Positions 37,090 through 47,985 of a stretch of 64,000 nt of DNA are shown here, in pieces (position 1 is the first letter of the stretch; each line of letters begins with the position of its first letter). Made by a program: the position numbers and the translations under genes. Under the pieces are notes generated by a model that searched no databases, was not told the origin of the DNA, and saw only the letters and a program-made list of their open reading frames with translations. The stretch comes from Cephalopachus bancanus (taxonomy: Eukaryota; Chordata; Mammalia; Primates; Tarsiidae), in contig JAPVLO010000162.1 in assembly GCA_027257055.1 (NCBI GenBank), forward strand, positions 1,178,001-1,242,000, given 5' to 3'.

Positions 37090-37215
37090 CCCCTGCTAAA
37101 GGGGCCTATCAAAGTCTCTGCTGCCAAATGTAAAAACTTGTATTAATTTAAACGCCTTCAAGCTCGATTAAGCAATAAAATGAATGTCTAAATATCTTGG
37201 AATTCTCGAAGTCTG
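37090..37215. promoter_or_regulatory. AT-rich island, candidate conserved element
   Basis: Contains CTATCAAAGTCTCTGCTG (TCF/LEF-like CTATCAAAG), GTATTAATTTAAACGCC, CTCGATTAAGCAATAAAATG and CTAAATATCTTGGAATTC. It is repeat-free in a GC-rich neighbourhood, with a smaller AT block at 36775-36815 (GAAGGTAATTAAAGTGG). Regulatory role is inference. Confidence 0.35.
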
Positions 37216-38024
37216 GGCTGGAGCTAGGGGCAGAGGGTTCGAAGGAATGAGGATGGGGAACAGGGAGATCTTGGGTGACAGGACTTCCCAAAAGGACACC
37301 GAGGTGGCCTGGGTGTGCAGAGAGAAGGCAGCAGGGAAGAAAAGAAGGGGCAGGGCCAGGGAGGCAGGACCCTTTTTCTCCCATCCCAACTTGAAGCCTG
37401 CTGTTAATCCTTCAAGAGGCAGCACAGGTTGAATGCCGGAAGTTGGCTATGGTTCAGGAGGGGATGTGTGGAGTCGGTTATAGCTAGGCTGCAGCTCACT
37501 AGGAAAGCCTGGGTGGAAGAGCTGGGGTGGGGATCTCCGGGGCCCTGGGCTAGGCTGGCCAACCTACAACCTGTGCCACCATGCTGAGGGGCAGAAGCAG
37601 GAAGACCCAGTGTCCAGTGCCTGCAGGTGTTCACCAGCTTTCTCCTTGCTCTAATTCTGGTGATTAACTTCCTGAAGGACCTGCATTTGGAGGGGGAAGA
37701 AGGGCAGGTGGGCAAAATCTGAGGCTGCTCAGATTTCAACACCTCAGATTCAACCAGCAAACGCCCAGGGCTCTGGGGCACAGGGGAAGCTTGGCCACTG
37801 AGTGCTCCCTACAGGGGGAGGGGACAAGAACTATGATGGGCACAATAAAAGGGGAAGATAGTCTGTCTCTTGCTTGTCTCAATTTGCCAAGCTTTAACAA
37901 ACATGTTGAAGTCCAGCAGCCGCAGGTCCCAGAGAATTCTGGGGAAGCAGAGGTAAGGACAGAAAGGCTGCTTGCCTTGTGTGTAGGGACTTGTGAGACA
38001 TGTGCCTGTAAGAAGCAAATGAGG

Positions 38025-38334
38025 GCTGGGTTCGGTGGTTCAGCCTGTAATCCCAGCACTTTGGGAGAACCAGGCGAGTGGATTGCCTGAGCCCGCGGCT
38101 TCGAGACTCGCCTGGAGAACTTGGCGAGACCTCATCTCTACAATAAATAAAAAACTAGCCAGGCATGGTAGCACGCGCCTATAGTTCCGGCTACTTGGAA
38201 GGCTGAGGCGGAAGGATCGCCGGAGCCCAGCAGGTTGAGGCTGCGGTGGCCAGGAATGTGCTACTGCACTCCAGTCTGGGTGACAGAGTGAGACTGCAAC
38301 TCAAAAAAAAAAAAAAAGAAAAGAAAAAGAAAAA
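38025..38334 (+). mobile_element. Lineage-specific Alu with perfect duplication
   Basis: Dimer between AGAAGCAAATGAGG (38011-38024) and AGAAGCAAATGAGG (38335-38348). The A box is GGTTCAGCCTG, the T-arm GCGGCTTCGAGACTCGC, and the tail poly(A) with G interruptions. Confidence 0.93.
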
Positions 38335-39311
38335 AGAAGCAAATGAGGGTGTAGAGTGCCCAGCTAACACTGAGCCTAGGCCCATGCAAGTTTCCCCATT
38401 CCCTGACCTCTCATCTTCCACAGTTTTAGTAGATTTCCCTGAAATCGAGAATGGCTGCCCTGCTTGGACCTAAGGCCTCTCGCCAGGCCTGGCAGGCCCA
38501 GATAGCTTGTGGTGGGCCTGTGTGGCTCCTGGCACTGAAGCAAGAACCTGGGATAGGTTGCAGGCAGTTGCTCTTGTCCTATAAGGTACCACAACTCAGC
38601 TCTCAATTCACATGGCAAACCCCCAATTCACACCTTGCTCTCTGAGGCCCCCACCCAGATGCTCAGCTCTCCCCAGGACTCATTAGAGAGAGCCCAGTGA
38701 CTAGCAGCTATATGACAGGGGCCAACAATGCCAGGCTCTCCTGGGCAGGTGAGCAGCGACTTCCCACTTAACCAGCCTCCCACTCCTGCAATCAATATGC
38801 TAACTTAGTCTTGACAAGTCCCTGGGCCCAGCCAGTCTCAGAGAGAAAGGAATCCCTGGCCTTGGGCGCTGTGCTGCCACTGAATCCATCTTGGGTTGTA
38901 GAGGGAAATACAGCTGTTGCCCACGGGGTTCTGTTCCCCTTTTACTGCAGCTGTCAAAGTCACAGTACTTTCTCAATCAAACAAAGGCACTCAGGGGAAG
39001 ATGGGCTGTGCTTCAAGCTCCTCTCTAGTTAGCCTTGGGCTGGGTCTACCTTTTGCACAAACCTCAGTCTGGACGGCGTGTGGAATTTGACTCTTCCCTA
39101 ACTCTGGGAGAAGCAGGGGGGCTCTGCAAGCAGAGAGCTCCCAGGTTGTAGATGTGTTCAACCTTTACCATGTTTCTCTTTTACTGCCAGGAACTGTGGC
39201 TTAATTATAACATCATGTGGGTCAATGTCTGTACAAGTAATATTCCTCTATTCAACTCAAAGACTCAAATTTCTCTGACATTTTCTCTTAATACACACAC
39301 ACACAGACATA

Positions 39312-40265
39312 TATGAATAGTTCAATTTGTTATTTGTCATATTCTCTAATATGATCATGATCACTGAATTAGCAAGGACTGAACCACTGCTCCTAGGGAA
39401 AATATAGGGTTAGGTTCCTGTGGGCTTCTGGTCACAATATTTTCATCAAATCAATATATTACCTTGTTCTATATGTGTTTCTGCTTAAAGACACTTTCTT
39501 TGATATATGTCATTGATTCCCTAACATTGAGCTCATGGCCAACAGCACGACGACTCATGCCTGAACGAAGCTTATCTAATACACTACTTTCTTCACAAGG
39601 CACATCCCAGCCTTTTTTGTACCCAGGAACACTTGAGAGCACTTCAGCACTATACTTGGGGGTCACTTAAAACTGTAAAATCACCAAGAAAAAATATAAA
39701 AAATGCAAGAGACATGGCATGACTATGAAAAGGACACTTGTTCGTAATATAAGAGCTGAAACAAGAAGGCAGTGTGCCTTGTTCAATCTAAGGTGGAAAC
39801 GTGCTCACCAGGTGATTCAACTTTTTTGTCACTCTATGAGTGTTCATAAAAATATGAGTACTGGCCAGGCTCGGTGGCTCAGCCTGGAATCCTGCACTTT
39901 GGGAGGCCAAAGAGTGTACTGCCTGAGCCCGTGGTTTGAGACCCGCCTGGGCAACTTGGCGAGACCTCATCTCTACAATAAACAAAAAAAAATTAGCTGG
40001 GTGTGGTAGCGCGCGCCTGTAGTTCCAGCTACTTGGAAGGCTGAGTGGAAGGATCACCAGAGCCCAGCAGGTCGAGGCTGCAGTGGCCGGGAGCGTGACA
40101 CTGCACTCGAGTCTGGACGACAAAGTGAGACTCCAACTCAAAAAAAAAAGAAATACGAGTTCTGATTTGGTTGGGGGTTACAGATAAATTTGAGAGTATG
40201 TGAATCTGCAAATTCATAATCTTTGAATAAAGAAGATCAATTCCATATTGTATAGATATAGAGAG
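39312..40265 (-). mobile_element. Tigger-type DNA transposon (MER44-like) with nested Alu
   Basis: AT-rich element whose ends carry decayed Tigger inverted repeats (near GAATAGTTCAATTTG and GAAGATCAATTCC). A minus-strand frame at 39666-39469 gives VLDKLRSGMSRRAVGHELNV, the psq/CENP-B-like DNA-binding start of Tigger transposases. It is then terminated, so this is an internally deleted, non-autonomous copy. A sense Alu (39863-40150) splits it. Confidence 0.75.
39863..40150 (+). mobile_element. Lineage-specific Alu in Tigger element
   Basis: Dimer with TGGCTCAGCCTGG, CTCTACAATAAAC and ACTCCAACTCAAAA, flanked by AAATATGAGT and AAATACGAGT. Confidence 0.9.
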
Positions 40266-40929
40266 AGCTATTCCTACAAGTTGTCTCAAAATGAAGACAG
40301 GAATTAGGGGTGGCTAATTTCTGTGAACTACACAAAAAACTTTCTTATCCAGTTGGCAACTGCAAGCATTGAACGAGATACTCTTGATGGGGTATTGTGT
40401 AAATCGCACACTGCTATGCGTATAGTTGCTTGTCTCTTCAGCATCTTGGAGTGTTTCAGGAGGAGATCTCATGGGAGGCCTCCTACGACGGCAGATGGCA
40501 TCATGTTCAAGGTTTCAGATGCGAGTAGCCAATGGTGTGCATATATACAAGCTGCCTCAGTAGGGGACAAGTGATGGTACTTCTCTTCATTCTCCTGCTT
40601 AGTGCATGTGCTAAACAGGGACCTAGGAAGACGTGGCTCTAGGGGGAAAGAGTACCTCTGGGCAGGCTAGTAGGAGGGACAGGTGGCGTCGTGCTGAGGA
40701 AGTGGCTTGGCAGTAACTGGCTAAGACAGAAGCGGGCAGCCTAGAAACCAGAAGGTCACCTGTGCTCCTCTGGTGTTGAAGGTCATAATGAGGCTGCTTC
40801 ACGTGCAGCCTGCTGGTCTGGCAGCAGCTCCCACCCTCTGTTCTTGATGCTGGCAGACGCTGGAGATTTAGTGGTTGCTGAATATCTGGGCTATGTGTTT
40901 CTCAGCTTCGATGCCACTTTCTATTTCTC

Positions 40930-41230
40930 AGTATTTTATATTTATTTATTTATTTATTTTTCAGACAGGGGCTGGCTGTCACCCCGGCTGGAGTACAGTA
41001 GCATGATCACAGCTCCCTGCAGCCTCAAACACCTGGTTCAGGTGATCCTCCCACCTCAGCCTCCTGAGTAGTTGGGACTACAGGTGCGTGACACCACATC
41101 TGGTTCACTTTTAAAATACGTTTTTGTAGAGACAAGGTCTTGCTATGTTGTCCAGACTGGTCTCAAGCGATCCTCCCACTTCAGCCTCTCAAAGTGCTGG
41201 GATTTTAAGTGTGAGCCACCACGCCCAGCC
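40930..41230 (-). mobile_element. Older dimeric Alu (AluJ-like)
   Basis: Antisense dimer with a (TTTA)n tail and a perfect 13-bp duplication CGATGCCACTTTC (40909-40921 and 41231-41243). It retains the ancestral AAGTGTGAGCCACC 5' end, so it belongs to the pre-tarsier stock. Confidence 0.9.
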
Positions 41231-41314
41231 CGATGCCACTTTCCGTGGGAAGACTTTCCTGGCCCTTTGAACGCCTATGGGTTCACCCTCCCTTTGGCAT
41301 TTAGGGGGCAGCAC

Positions 41315-41545
41315 ATAGTAGAGTGGCTAAAACTGCGGACTCTGTTGCCAGATGGCCTCGACTTGCACGAACTCTGGGGAGTCACTTAACTTCTCTGTGC
41401 CTCTGTTTACTCTGTTGTAAAATTGGGATTGCAACAGTACCTACTCGAGGATTTGTTATGATGATTAAATGAGCGAATATAAATATGTTAAGCACTTAGA
41501 AGAGTGCTTGGCACATGCTTCAACACGATCATCATGAATTATTTA
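41315..41545 (+). mobile_element. MIR SINE, near full length
   Basis: GTAGAGTGGCTAAAACTGCGGACTCTG ... GAGTCACTTAACTTCTCTGTGCC ... GTACCTACTCGAGG ... TTAAGCACTTAGAAGAGTGCTTGGCACATG: all MIR landmarks are in order. Confidence 0.92.
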
Positions 41546-41589
41546 CTTCCTGGTAGGAATAGTTATCTCATTTCCAAATGTCTTCATTC

Positions 41590-41812
41590 TCCAGCTAGAC
41601 TGTCAGCTCCATGGGAAATGAACTTATTCTGGGCGGAATCTTCTCCAGAGCTGAGCATACTGACAGGGCCTTGAGGTGGCAGATCATGAATTTTGGTATT
41701 GGACAGACTGGAGTTCAACTCCTAGCTCTGGCCATGAATTTTGAGGCAAGTCACATGGTTTCCTTACCTGTGAAGAGAGGGGGCTGTGTATTAAATGAGT
41801 TAACATAAAATT
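41590..41812 (+). mobile_element. L2 end followed by a second MIR
   Basis: 41590-41670 (CTAGACTGTCAGCTCCATGG ... CAGAGCTGAGCATAC) is L2-like. 41672-41812 (TGGACAGACTGGAGTTCAACTCC ... GGCAAGTCACATGG ... AATGAGTTAAC) is MIR. Confidence 0.65.
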
Positions 41813-42254
41813 GCTTCCTTTTCCCTTCAACAAATGCCATCACTGGCAGTCTTGCGTCTTTGGGATGGCTTTATCTAACAGCGGTTTTGCTTTGCTGAGC
41901 TATGCTGTCTTCTCCTAGAAGTGGCCCATTCCAGTTTAATGAGCTCCTGTTTGCTCCCACACCCCCAAAAGTTTTTGGGTTTCTTACAAAAAGCACATAC
42001 AGGGAGGTAAGGCAAGTGGGGCTGACAGAAGAAGCCAGGTGTGTGATCACCCCCAGATCACCGGAACAGGCAGGGAGGGGCCTGTCTGTTCATTGTGGGG
42101 GTCTTTCCCACCACAGAGTCAAAGGGGTGGGTGGTGCCAGCCAGCCCTGCCTGGTGGGAGAGGAGTTAGACCCGCTGACCTGGCCTGTATGTGGACCGGG
42201 GCAGCCAGCAGGTCCTGCTGCCTCACAGTGGGACACGTCCTCCTGCTCCCAAGC

Positions 42255-42365
42255 ACATTAATGTACCACTAATGAAATTGTTCTGGCTTATTTACCAAAT
42301 TAATACAAACGGCACAGGCTGTTAATCTGCATGTCTCCTAATTACCGAGGAAGAGCTTCCCCATG
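42255..42365. promoter_or_regulatory. AT-rich homeodomain-motif cluster in intron 16, candidate enhancer
   Basis: CACATTAATGTACCACTAATGAAATTG, CTTATTTACCAAATTAATAC, GGCTGTTAATCTGC and CTCCTAATTACCG pack at least five TAAT cores and a forkhead-like TTATTTAC into 105 bp between GC-rich, repeat-free flanks. It is the strongest enhancer-like block in the intron. It could serve SND1 or the nested neural gene LRRC4; this is inference. Confidence 0.45.
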
Positions 42366-42761
42366 CCCAGGCAACACACACACCTCGGTGATCACCCAGC
42401 CGGGTGGTGGGTTCAGCCTTCCCCATCCAGGCTGGGTGAGGAGGGGAAGGAGGAAAGAAGAGGACGAGTGACTCCCAGGTCCAAGGCTGGAATCTAGGAG
42501 GGAGGGCAGGGGCAACCAGGGGTTTGTCTCCGGGAGCCCTTTTCTCAGCAGTATCCGTGCCCCCGGTTTGGATTCTGTCGCGCTCCTTAAAACAGGAACT
42601 ATTTTAGTCTAACAGGCAGTGGGGGCCGAGTCATTCTACTCTAAGCAGTGAGGCCCAATCTTGGCCTAAGGCACAATGCCCGGCTGGGAGGTACTTGGGG
42701 TTTGCTGAGGGGTGTGGAGGAAGGAAGAGAAGTGAAGGCCAGGCCAGGGTTGATGGTTTTA

Positions 42762-43058
42762 TTTATTTATTTATTTATTTGAGTTGGAGTCTCACTCTGT
42801 CGCCCATACTGGAGTGCAGTGGCCGCTCCCGGCCACCGCAGCCTTGACCCGCTGGGCTCCGGCGATCCTTCTGCCTCAGCCTTCCGAGTAGCTGGAACTA
42901 CAGGCGTGCGCTACCACGCCTGGCTAATTTTTAGATTTATTGTAGAGATGAGGTCTCACCAAGCTGCCCAGCCGGGTCTTGAACCCGCGGGCTCAGGCAA
43001 TTCACTCACCTCAGCCTCCCAAGGCGTGGGATTACAGGCTGAGCCACCGAGCCTGGCT
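42762..43058 (-). mobile_element. Young lineage-specific Alu (GGCC-hairpin sub-group)
   Basis: Antisense, CpG-rich, with a (TTTA)n tail and duplication GGTTGATGGTTTTA (42748-42761 and 43059-43072). It has the perfect hairpin GTGGCCGCTCCCGGCCAC at 42819-42836 and the T-arm CCGGGTCTTGAACCCGC. Confidence 0.93.
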
Positions 43059-43142
43059 GGTTGATGGTTTTATAAATGTCAACACCTCTCTCAACTTCCC
43101 CGGCCCTCCCCAGCCAAAAGCCTTCAGATTCTAAAATCTTTC

Positions 43143-43179
43143 CTAAAGAGAGTGAGAGAGCGAGAGACGGAGAGCGAGC

Positions 43180-43215
<36 letters not shown>

Positions 43216-43252
43216 GTGTGTGCGTGCGCACATGTGTGCATACATGTGGTGT
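43143..43252. repeat. (GA)n-(GT)n compound microsatellite
   Basis: GAGAGTGAGAGAGCGAGAG and a longer (GA) run, then TTTGTGTGTGTGCGTGCGCACATGTGTGC. Probably length-polymorphic. Confidence 0.92.
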
Positions 43253-43318
43253 GTTTCTGGGGTGAGTGGAGTGGGTGAGACCCAGGGAGAACTTGACCAG
43301 AGGCTGAAAGGCTAGCTT

Positions 43319-43609
43319 TCCTTTTGGGGGATAGGGTTTCCCTCTGTCACCCAGGTCGGAGTGCAGTAGTGCAGTAATATCTCACTGCAACCTTCAACTC
43401 TTAGGGTCATGCGATCCTCTTGCCTCAGTTGCCTTAGTAGCTGGGACTACAGGTGTGCGCCACCGTGCCTGGCTACTTTTAAAATTTTTTGTAGAGACGG
43501 GTCTCACTATGTTGCTCAGGCTGGTCTTAAACTCCTGGCCTCTAGCGATCCTTCCTCCTTGGTCTCCCAAAGTGTTGAGACTGCAAGCATGAGCCTCAAG
43601 CCCAGCCTG
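43319..43609 (-). mobile_element. Older dimeric Alu (AluJ-like)
   Basis: Antisense dimer with duplication AGGCTAGCTT at 43309-43318 and 43610-43619. It is diverged and has none of the lineage-specific markers. Confidence 0.85.
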
Positions 43610-44341
43610 AGGCTAGCTTAAATAAGGAGCCAGGAGCACTGAGGGCAAAATAATTAAAAATGTAGAACAGAGGAGGACAGCAGGGGATGCATACTCTACT
43701 TGGTGACTCAGGGCTGCCAAAGGAGAGAGTCCACACAGGAGGAGGGTAGGGAGGCTCAAACACCAGCCTTTATTTCTTATTTGCCAGGAGGATGGAGAAG
43801 AGGTACTGTCTCCACCAAGAGCACTGCCACAATGCACAATGCCTGAGGCAGCACAGGACATGACTGAGCCTCAGGTAGCCTCAGCGCCACAGGCTGGGAG
43901 GCTGCAGACTGCCTGAGAACAGCTTCGGAGGACACTCCCTATCCAAGGGAGGTGGGCTGCCTCAGGCAGGACAGGCTGGTCCCAGACACAGAGAGTAGCA
44001 GCACAAGACACCCCTGTCCTGGGACATCTGGAAAACTTCCCTCACAAAAGGGGGTCCTGGCTGTAAATTCCTCAGAGGGGAGAGTGGGAATACTCAGGGC
44101 TACCTCTGGGGAGGGACACCGGGAGCCCAGTGATAGGCTTCAGAGGCTGAAGTCTCCATCCTTCCCACATGCTGTCCAACCATGTTCCTGCTTTAAACAC
44201 CCCCAAAGCAATCAGCAACAAGCAAACCCAGTCAGAGGCCTGGACAGGGGGAGGGCACTAGGAGGCAGAGGAAAAGCCCTGGCTGCAGTTGTGATCCAGG
44301 GATTGGCCTCTTATGGGCTGTGTACATCATACCCTGTCTTT

Positions 44342-44499
44342 TATTTTATTTTTTTTGAGTTGGAGTCTCACTCTGTGGCCCAGACTGGAGTGCAGAGGCA
44401 CACTCCCAGCCACCACAGCCTTGACTTGTTGGGCTCCGGCGATCCTTCCACCTCAGCCTTCCAAGTTGCTGGAACTAAAGGCACGCGCTACCATGCATG
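44342..44499 (-). mobile_element. 5'-truncated lineage-specific Alu (right monomer)
   Basis: TTTGAGTTGGAGTCTCACTC ... GGCTCCGGCGATCC ... ACGCGCTACCATGC covers only the right monomer, complement strand. Confidence 0.85.
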
Positions 44500-44504
44500 C
44501 CCCG

Positions 44505-44580
44505 CTTCGGGTTCGGGTTCTTCATCCATGAAATGAGATTGGAACCAAGTTTCTGGGGTCCTCTCTGCTCTGAATTTTCT
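44505..44580 (+). mobile_element. MIR3-like relic
   Basis: TTCATCCATGAAATGAGATTGGAACC ... GTCCTCTCTGCTCTGAATTT resembles the MIR3 3' part. Confidence 0.4.
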
Positions 44581-46349
44581 GAGGATGGAGGTGGGGACAG
44601 TAGAGGGGACAGAGTTATGGTGCGAGTGAGTGGCTGTGCCTTGGAGCTGACGAGAAAGAAGAAAGTGGAGGGTGCCATGGGCAAGAAGGTCTAATCATCA
44701 CATCCTGTGGAGGACTTGCAGGGACATGGTGGGAATAGGAGAGAGGGATCCTAACAGCACTCCGGCCTCCTCCCAACCCACTCATCCCAACCAGGCTTTT
44801 TTCAGTGTGAGTAGTGAGCCACAGCAGCCAGAGTGCATCTGTGGTCCCCTCCTGCCATGCAGAGGCAGCCGTGCCCAGGAGCTGGGCAGTCCACCATCAC
44901 TGATGCAGCGTGAAAGCCATCACGTGCTACCACAGCCAGAGCTGTGAACTTGAAGAGACACCTCACCTTAACACAGTTGCAGCTTAATACAGCCAGCTCA
45001 CCCTCTCCACTCCCGGCCTAGTACAGCCACGCTGACGTCTTTCAGAGACGATGAACATTAACACAATGCAATTAATAATGCAGTGCTCCAGGAGCCAAGA
45101 GGTAGTGCCTATGAAATGCCTCCTGGGGCTGGTTACCGTCGGCACCTGTGGTGAAGGGGTGGCAGCATGGCTCTTCCACGTGCTATTGGGGCAGTGTCAC
45201 TCTGAACCCTACCAGCGCCTCTGCTCTGGACCCCCGTCACCTCCAGACCAGAGAACTCTCACAAGTCTAGCTCACAGAGTGAACCGCACTTCCAGAAAAT
45301 CTCTTTTCTGATATCAGAGCACTAGGAATGCCCATAAGTCAGGCCTGAGTTGGCATGCTAGTAAGAGGGAATAGGAAGCTCCTGGAAATGGGAGGGAATG
45401 CCAGGACCATGAGCAAGATGGCTCCATAATCTCAGTGTGTCCTTCTCCTTCAATGCCTTTTCCCTATCTTAGGGATGAGGGGTGGGATGACAGAGGTGGC
45501 TGCGCTGGTGTGGGGGTGGGGGCGGCACAACTTCTGGTCCTGCCTGAGGCAGAGAGGCAGCAGCCAAGGCGATCAGCATTGTCTGGGTCTGCTGGGAAAT
45601 GCAAACCTGCTGACTCCAAGCCTTTGCAAGCAGTAACACAGTTTACAAACTGACGCAATCTGTTCCTTTGGTGCAGACAATAAGGAAAGCAGACTGTTCA
45701 TCTTCCCAGGAAAACCCCGCGCTGAGACTGGAGGGAGATTTAACATTCCCTTCCCTGAGGTCTGCGCCGGGGATGTGGTTGGGCTGGGGGCTTTGTTCTG
45801 CCCCAGCCCGTCTAGGACACCACTGTTGTAGTCCTTTCCCAAAGGTTTCCAGAGCCCGAGGCAGGCTTTGCAATGCCTTCTGAGAGCACGCCCAGTTCCT
45901 CCTCACACTCCCTGGCTGACAAGGAGAGGGCAGTCCTAGTCAAGATGAGGAGTGATGATGGCCTTCCATGGTGGGTCTTCAGAAGGGAAACTGGGAGACA
46001 GCCAAATGGGCGTTCTCCCAAGCCCCTCTGGCTTCAGGGCCATAAAGACACAGCCCTAAAGGAATGAGCTGGAGTGAGTAGACAGCAATGTACGATCTAT
46101 GGGTCAGCTGCATGGGATCATCAAATCTCTGACTAGTCTGAAAGTAACCAAATGTCAAATTAGATTGAGTCCAAACACCAGTTCCCCTTACAGGCAGCAC
46201 CTGTATCTGTGTAACTGAGCCTGAGGCCTGCTCTGGGAACCAGTGCAGACCCCCTGTCCTGCGCACTCTACTTTGTGGACCCCAACTCTCAGGTTCTTTT
46301 ACCTGAACCACTGTGGGTTCTCACAGGATCCACATTTTACTGTTAAAAA

Positions 46350-47985
46350 GCAGAGTTGGCATCCATGATGACTTCTTTTCCTTCCATCCATCTTGGAGAA
46401 CAAGAAATTAACCCGGCTCCAGACCACAACCTCTTCTGCTCTCTGGAGCACCGATTTCCACAAGTTATCTCCTTCTATGTCACCTTCCTGATTCCTTTCC
46501 ACCAGAGCTCTCTCTTCACCCACAAACATGACGCCCATCTTGGCAAGCCTTGCTTTGGTCTCACAGCTCATCAAGCCCATCTCTTTCTCTTTACCTAGAG
46601 AGTATCCTGCCCTTGTCAACCTCTTTTTACTCCTATAGCCAATGAATCTGGTCACCATGGTCAGTACTTCAAAGTCACTATTAATTCAAAGGTCGCGCAA
46701 GCCCGCTTAATTGCCAGTTTAATAATTTCTTCTCAGATTTCATCATTTTTGACTTTTTAAATAATCTGACCAAGCTAAGCACCCCTTTCCTTTCTGAAGG
46801 CCTCTGTGATTCCCAGTTTTGGCTTCTCCTTCCTGCTTTTTCTCAGTTTCAATTTTGAATTCTTCCCCAACAGCATGGCCCTTGAATTCGAATGTTCCCC
46901 AGGGGCCAGTTTAAGCTATAGACAGTCCCTGCATCAACTGCTGAGTTCCAGGACACCACAATGTCTACCTGCAGTCCAGAGCTCTCTTCAGAATTCAACT
47001 CCACCAGCTGAATTTCAATGTGATGAGTCCCCTCCTGAATCTTTTCTTCACTGTGAAACTGGCCCCACGCACCCCAGTGGCAGTGTGAGTGGCATGGGAA
47101 TCACTGTGGGCCCTTGTACATCCATAGTCTCCAGCGCACGCCGACTCCACTTCAGAAACGCCCCTGGGATTCTTCCCCCTTTTTGCCACTCCCCAAGTTC
47201 AGGTTTTAGCGCTGAGTTAACAGTACCCCCCCACCCCGTATCCCCGCCAACAGTCTTGCTTCTTTCTCACGACCCTTCCATCCTGCAGAGTATGGCCTGG
47301 CACAGGCAGGTGAAAGGCAGGCCCTGTGGTGAAAGGCAGGCGCTGGAGCCAGCCCACCTTGTTCAAATCTTGCTTGACTTACTTGTTATGTGATCTTGAG
47401 TGGGTTATTTAATCTCTCTGGGACTAGGTTTTCCTATTGGCTAAATGGGTGTAATAACAAATGCTACCTACCTCCAAGGGCACTGGGGAAATGTCAGTGA
47501 ACTGATTCAAGTTAAACATTTATGAAGAGTCTGGCAAATAGGAAGTGCTCAATAAGTGTTGCCATTACTTCCCCCCCATCCTAATCTGATCACATCACCC
47601 TTCTGCTCAATCCTTTCCCTGTTTTCTGCTGATATCCAAATTCTTCAGCACAATGGAGCAAGAATCCTCATGGCTGGGCTCTTCTTGGCCTCGACCCCTG
47701 CCACTGTGGTCATTATTTTGCTCTAGTCATGCCACCCAACTCCCAACGCCACACACGCGCCACACAGTTCCAGGCCTTGGCACACACTATTCCTTTTGGC
47801 TGGAATGTTTCTTCCTATGACTGTATCTGCAAATTCCTACCATACCCATCTGGTAGGGTCCTGCATTTGAACCATCCTATTACTTCCTTAGGGAGGGCTT
47901 TCCCCCTCAGCATTTGGTTCATCTACTCCACACTATTATAATGGGCATTTATTAACAGTACCTGGAGGGCATTCATAGCTAGATG
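46350..47985 (+). mobile_element. L2 LINE body and 3' end, split by a MIR
   Basis: 46350-47290 has decayed L2 ORF2 downstream sequence (for example CTTCCATCCATCTTGGAGAAC; CCAGAGCTCTCTTCAGAATTC). 47570-47985 continues with the L2 3' part (GATCACATCACCCTTCTGCTC ... CTTTTGGCTGGAATGTTTCTTCC). A MIR at 47320-47568 sits between. No reading frame survives. Confidence 0.65.
47320..47568 (+). mobile_element. MIR SINE inside L2
   Basis: GGCGCTGGAGCCAGCCCACC ... TGTGATCTTGAGTGGGTTATTTAATCTCTCTGGG ... GGAAGTGCTCAATAAGTGTTG: near full-length MIR. Confidence 0.88.

Noticed and set aside
40320..40575. An 83-codon frame in unassigned sequence next to the Tigger element
   Set aside because: No family resemblance; probably an extension of an old transposon or chance.
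46806..47393. 195-codon plus-strand frame
   Set aside because: It spans L2 and MIR relics, has no domain, and its similarity is to decayed LINE sequence in other frames.
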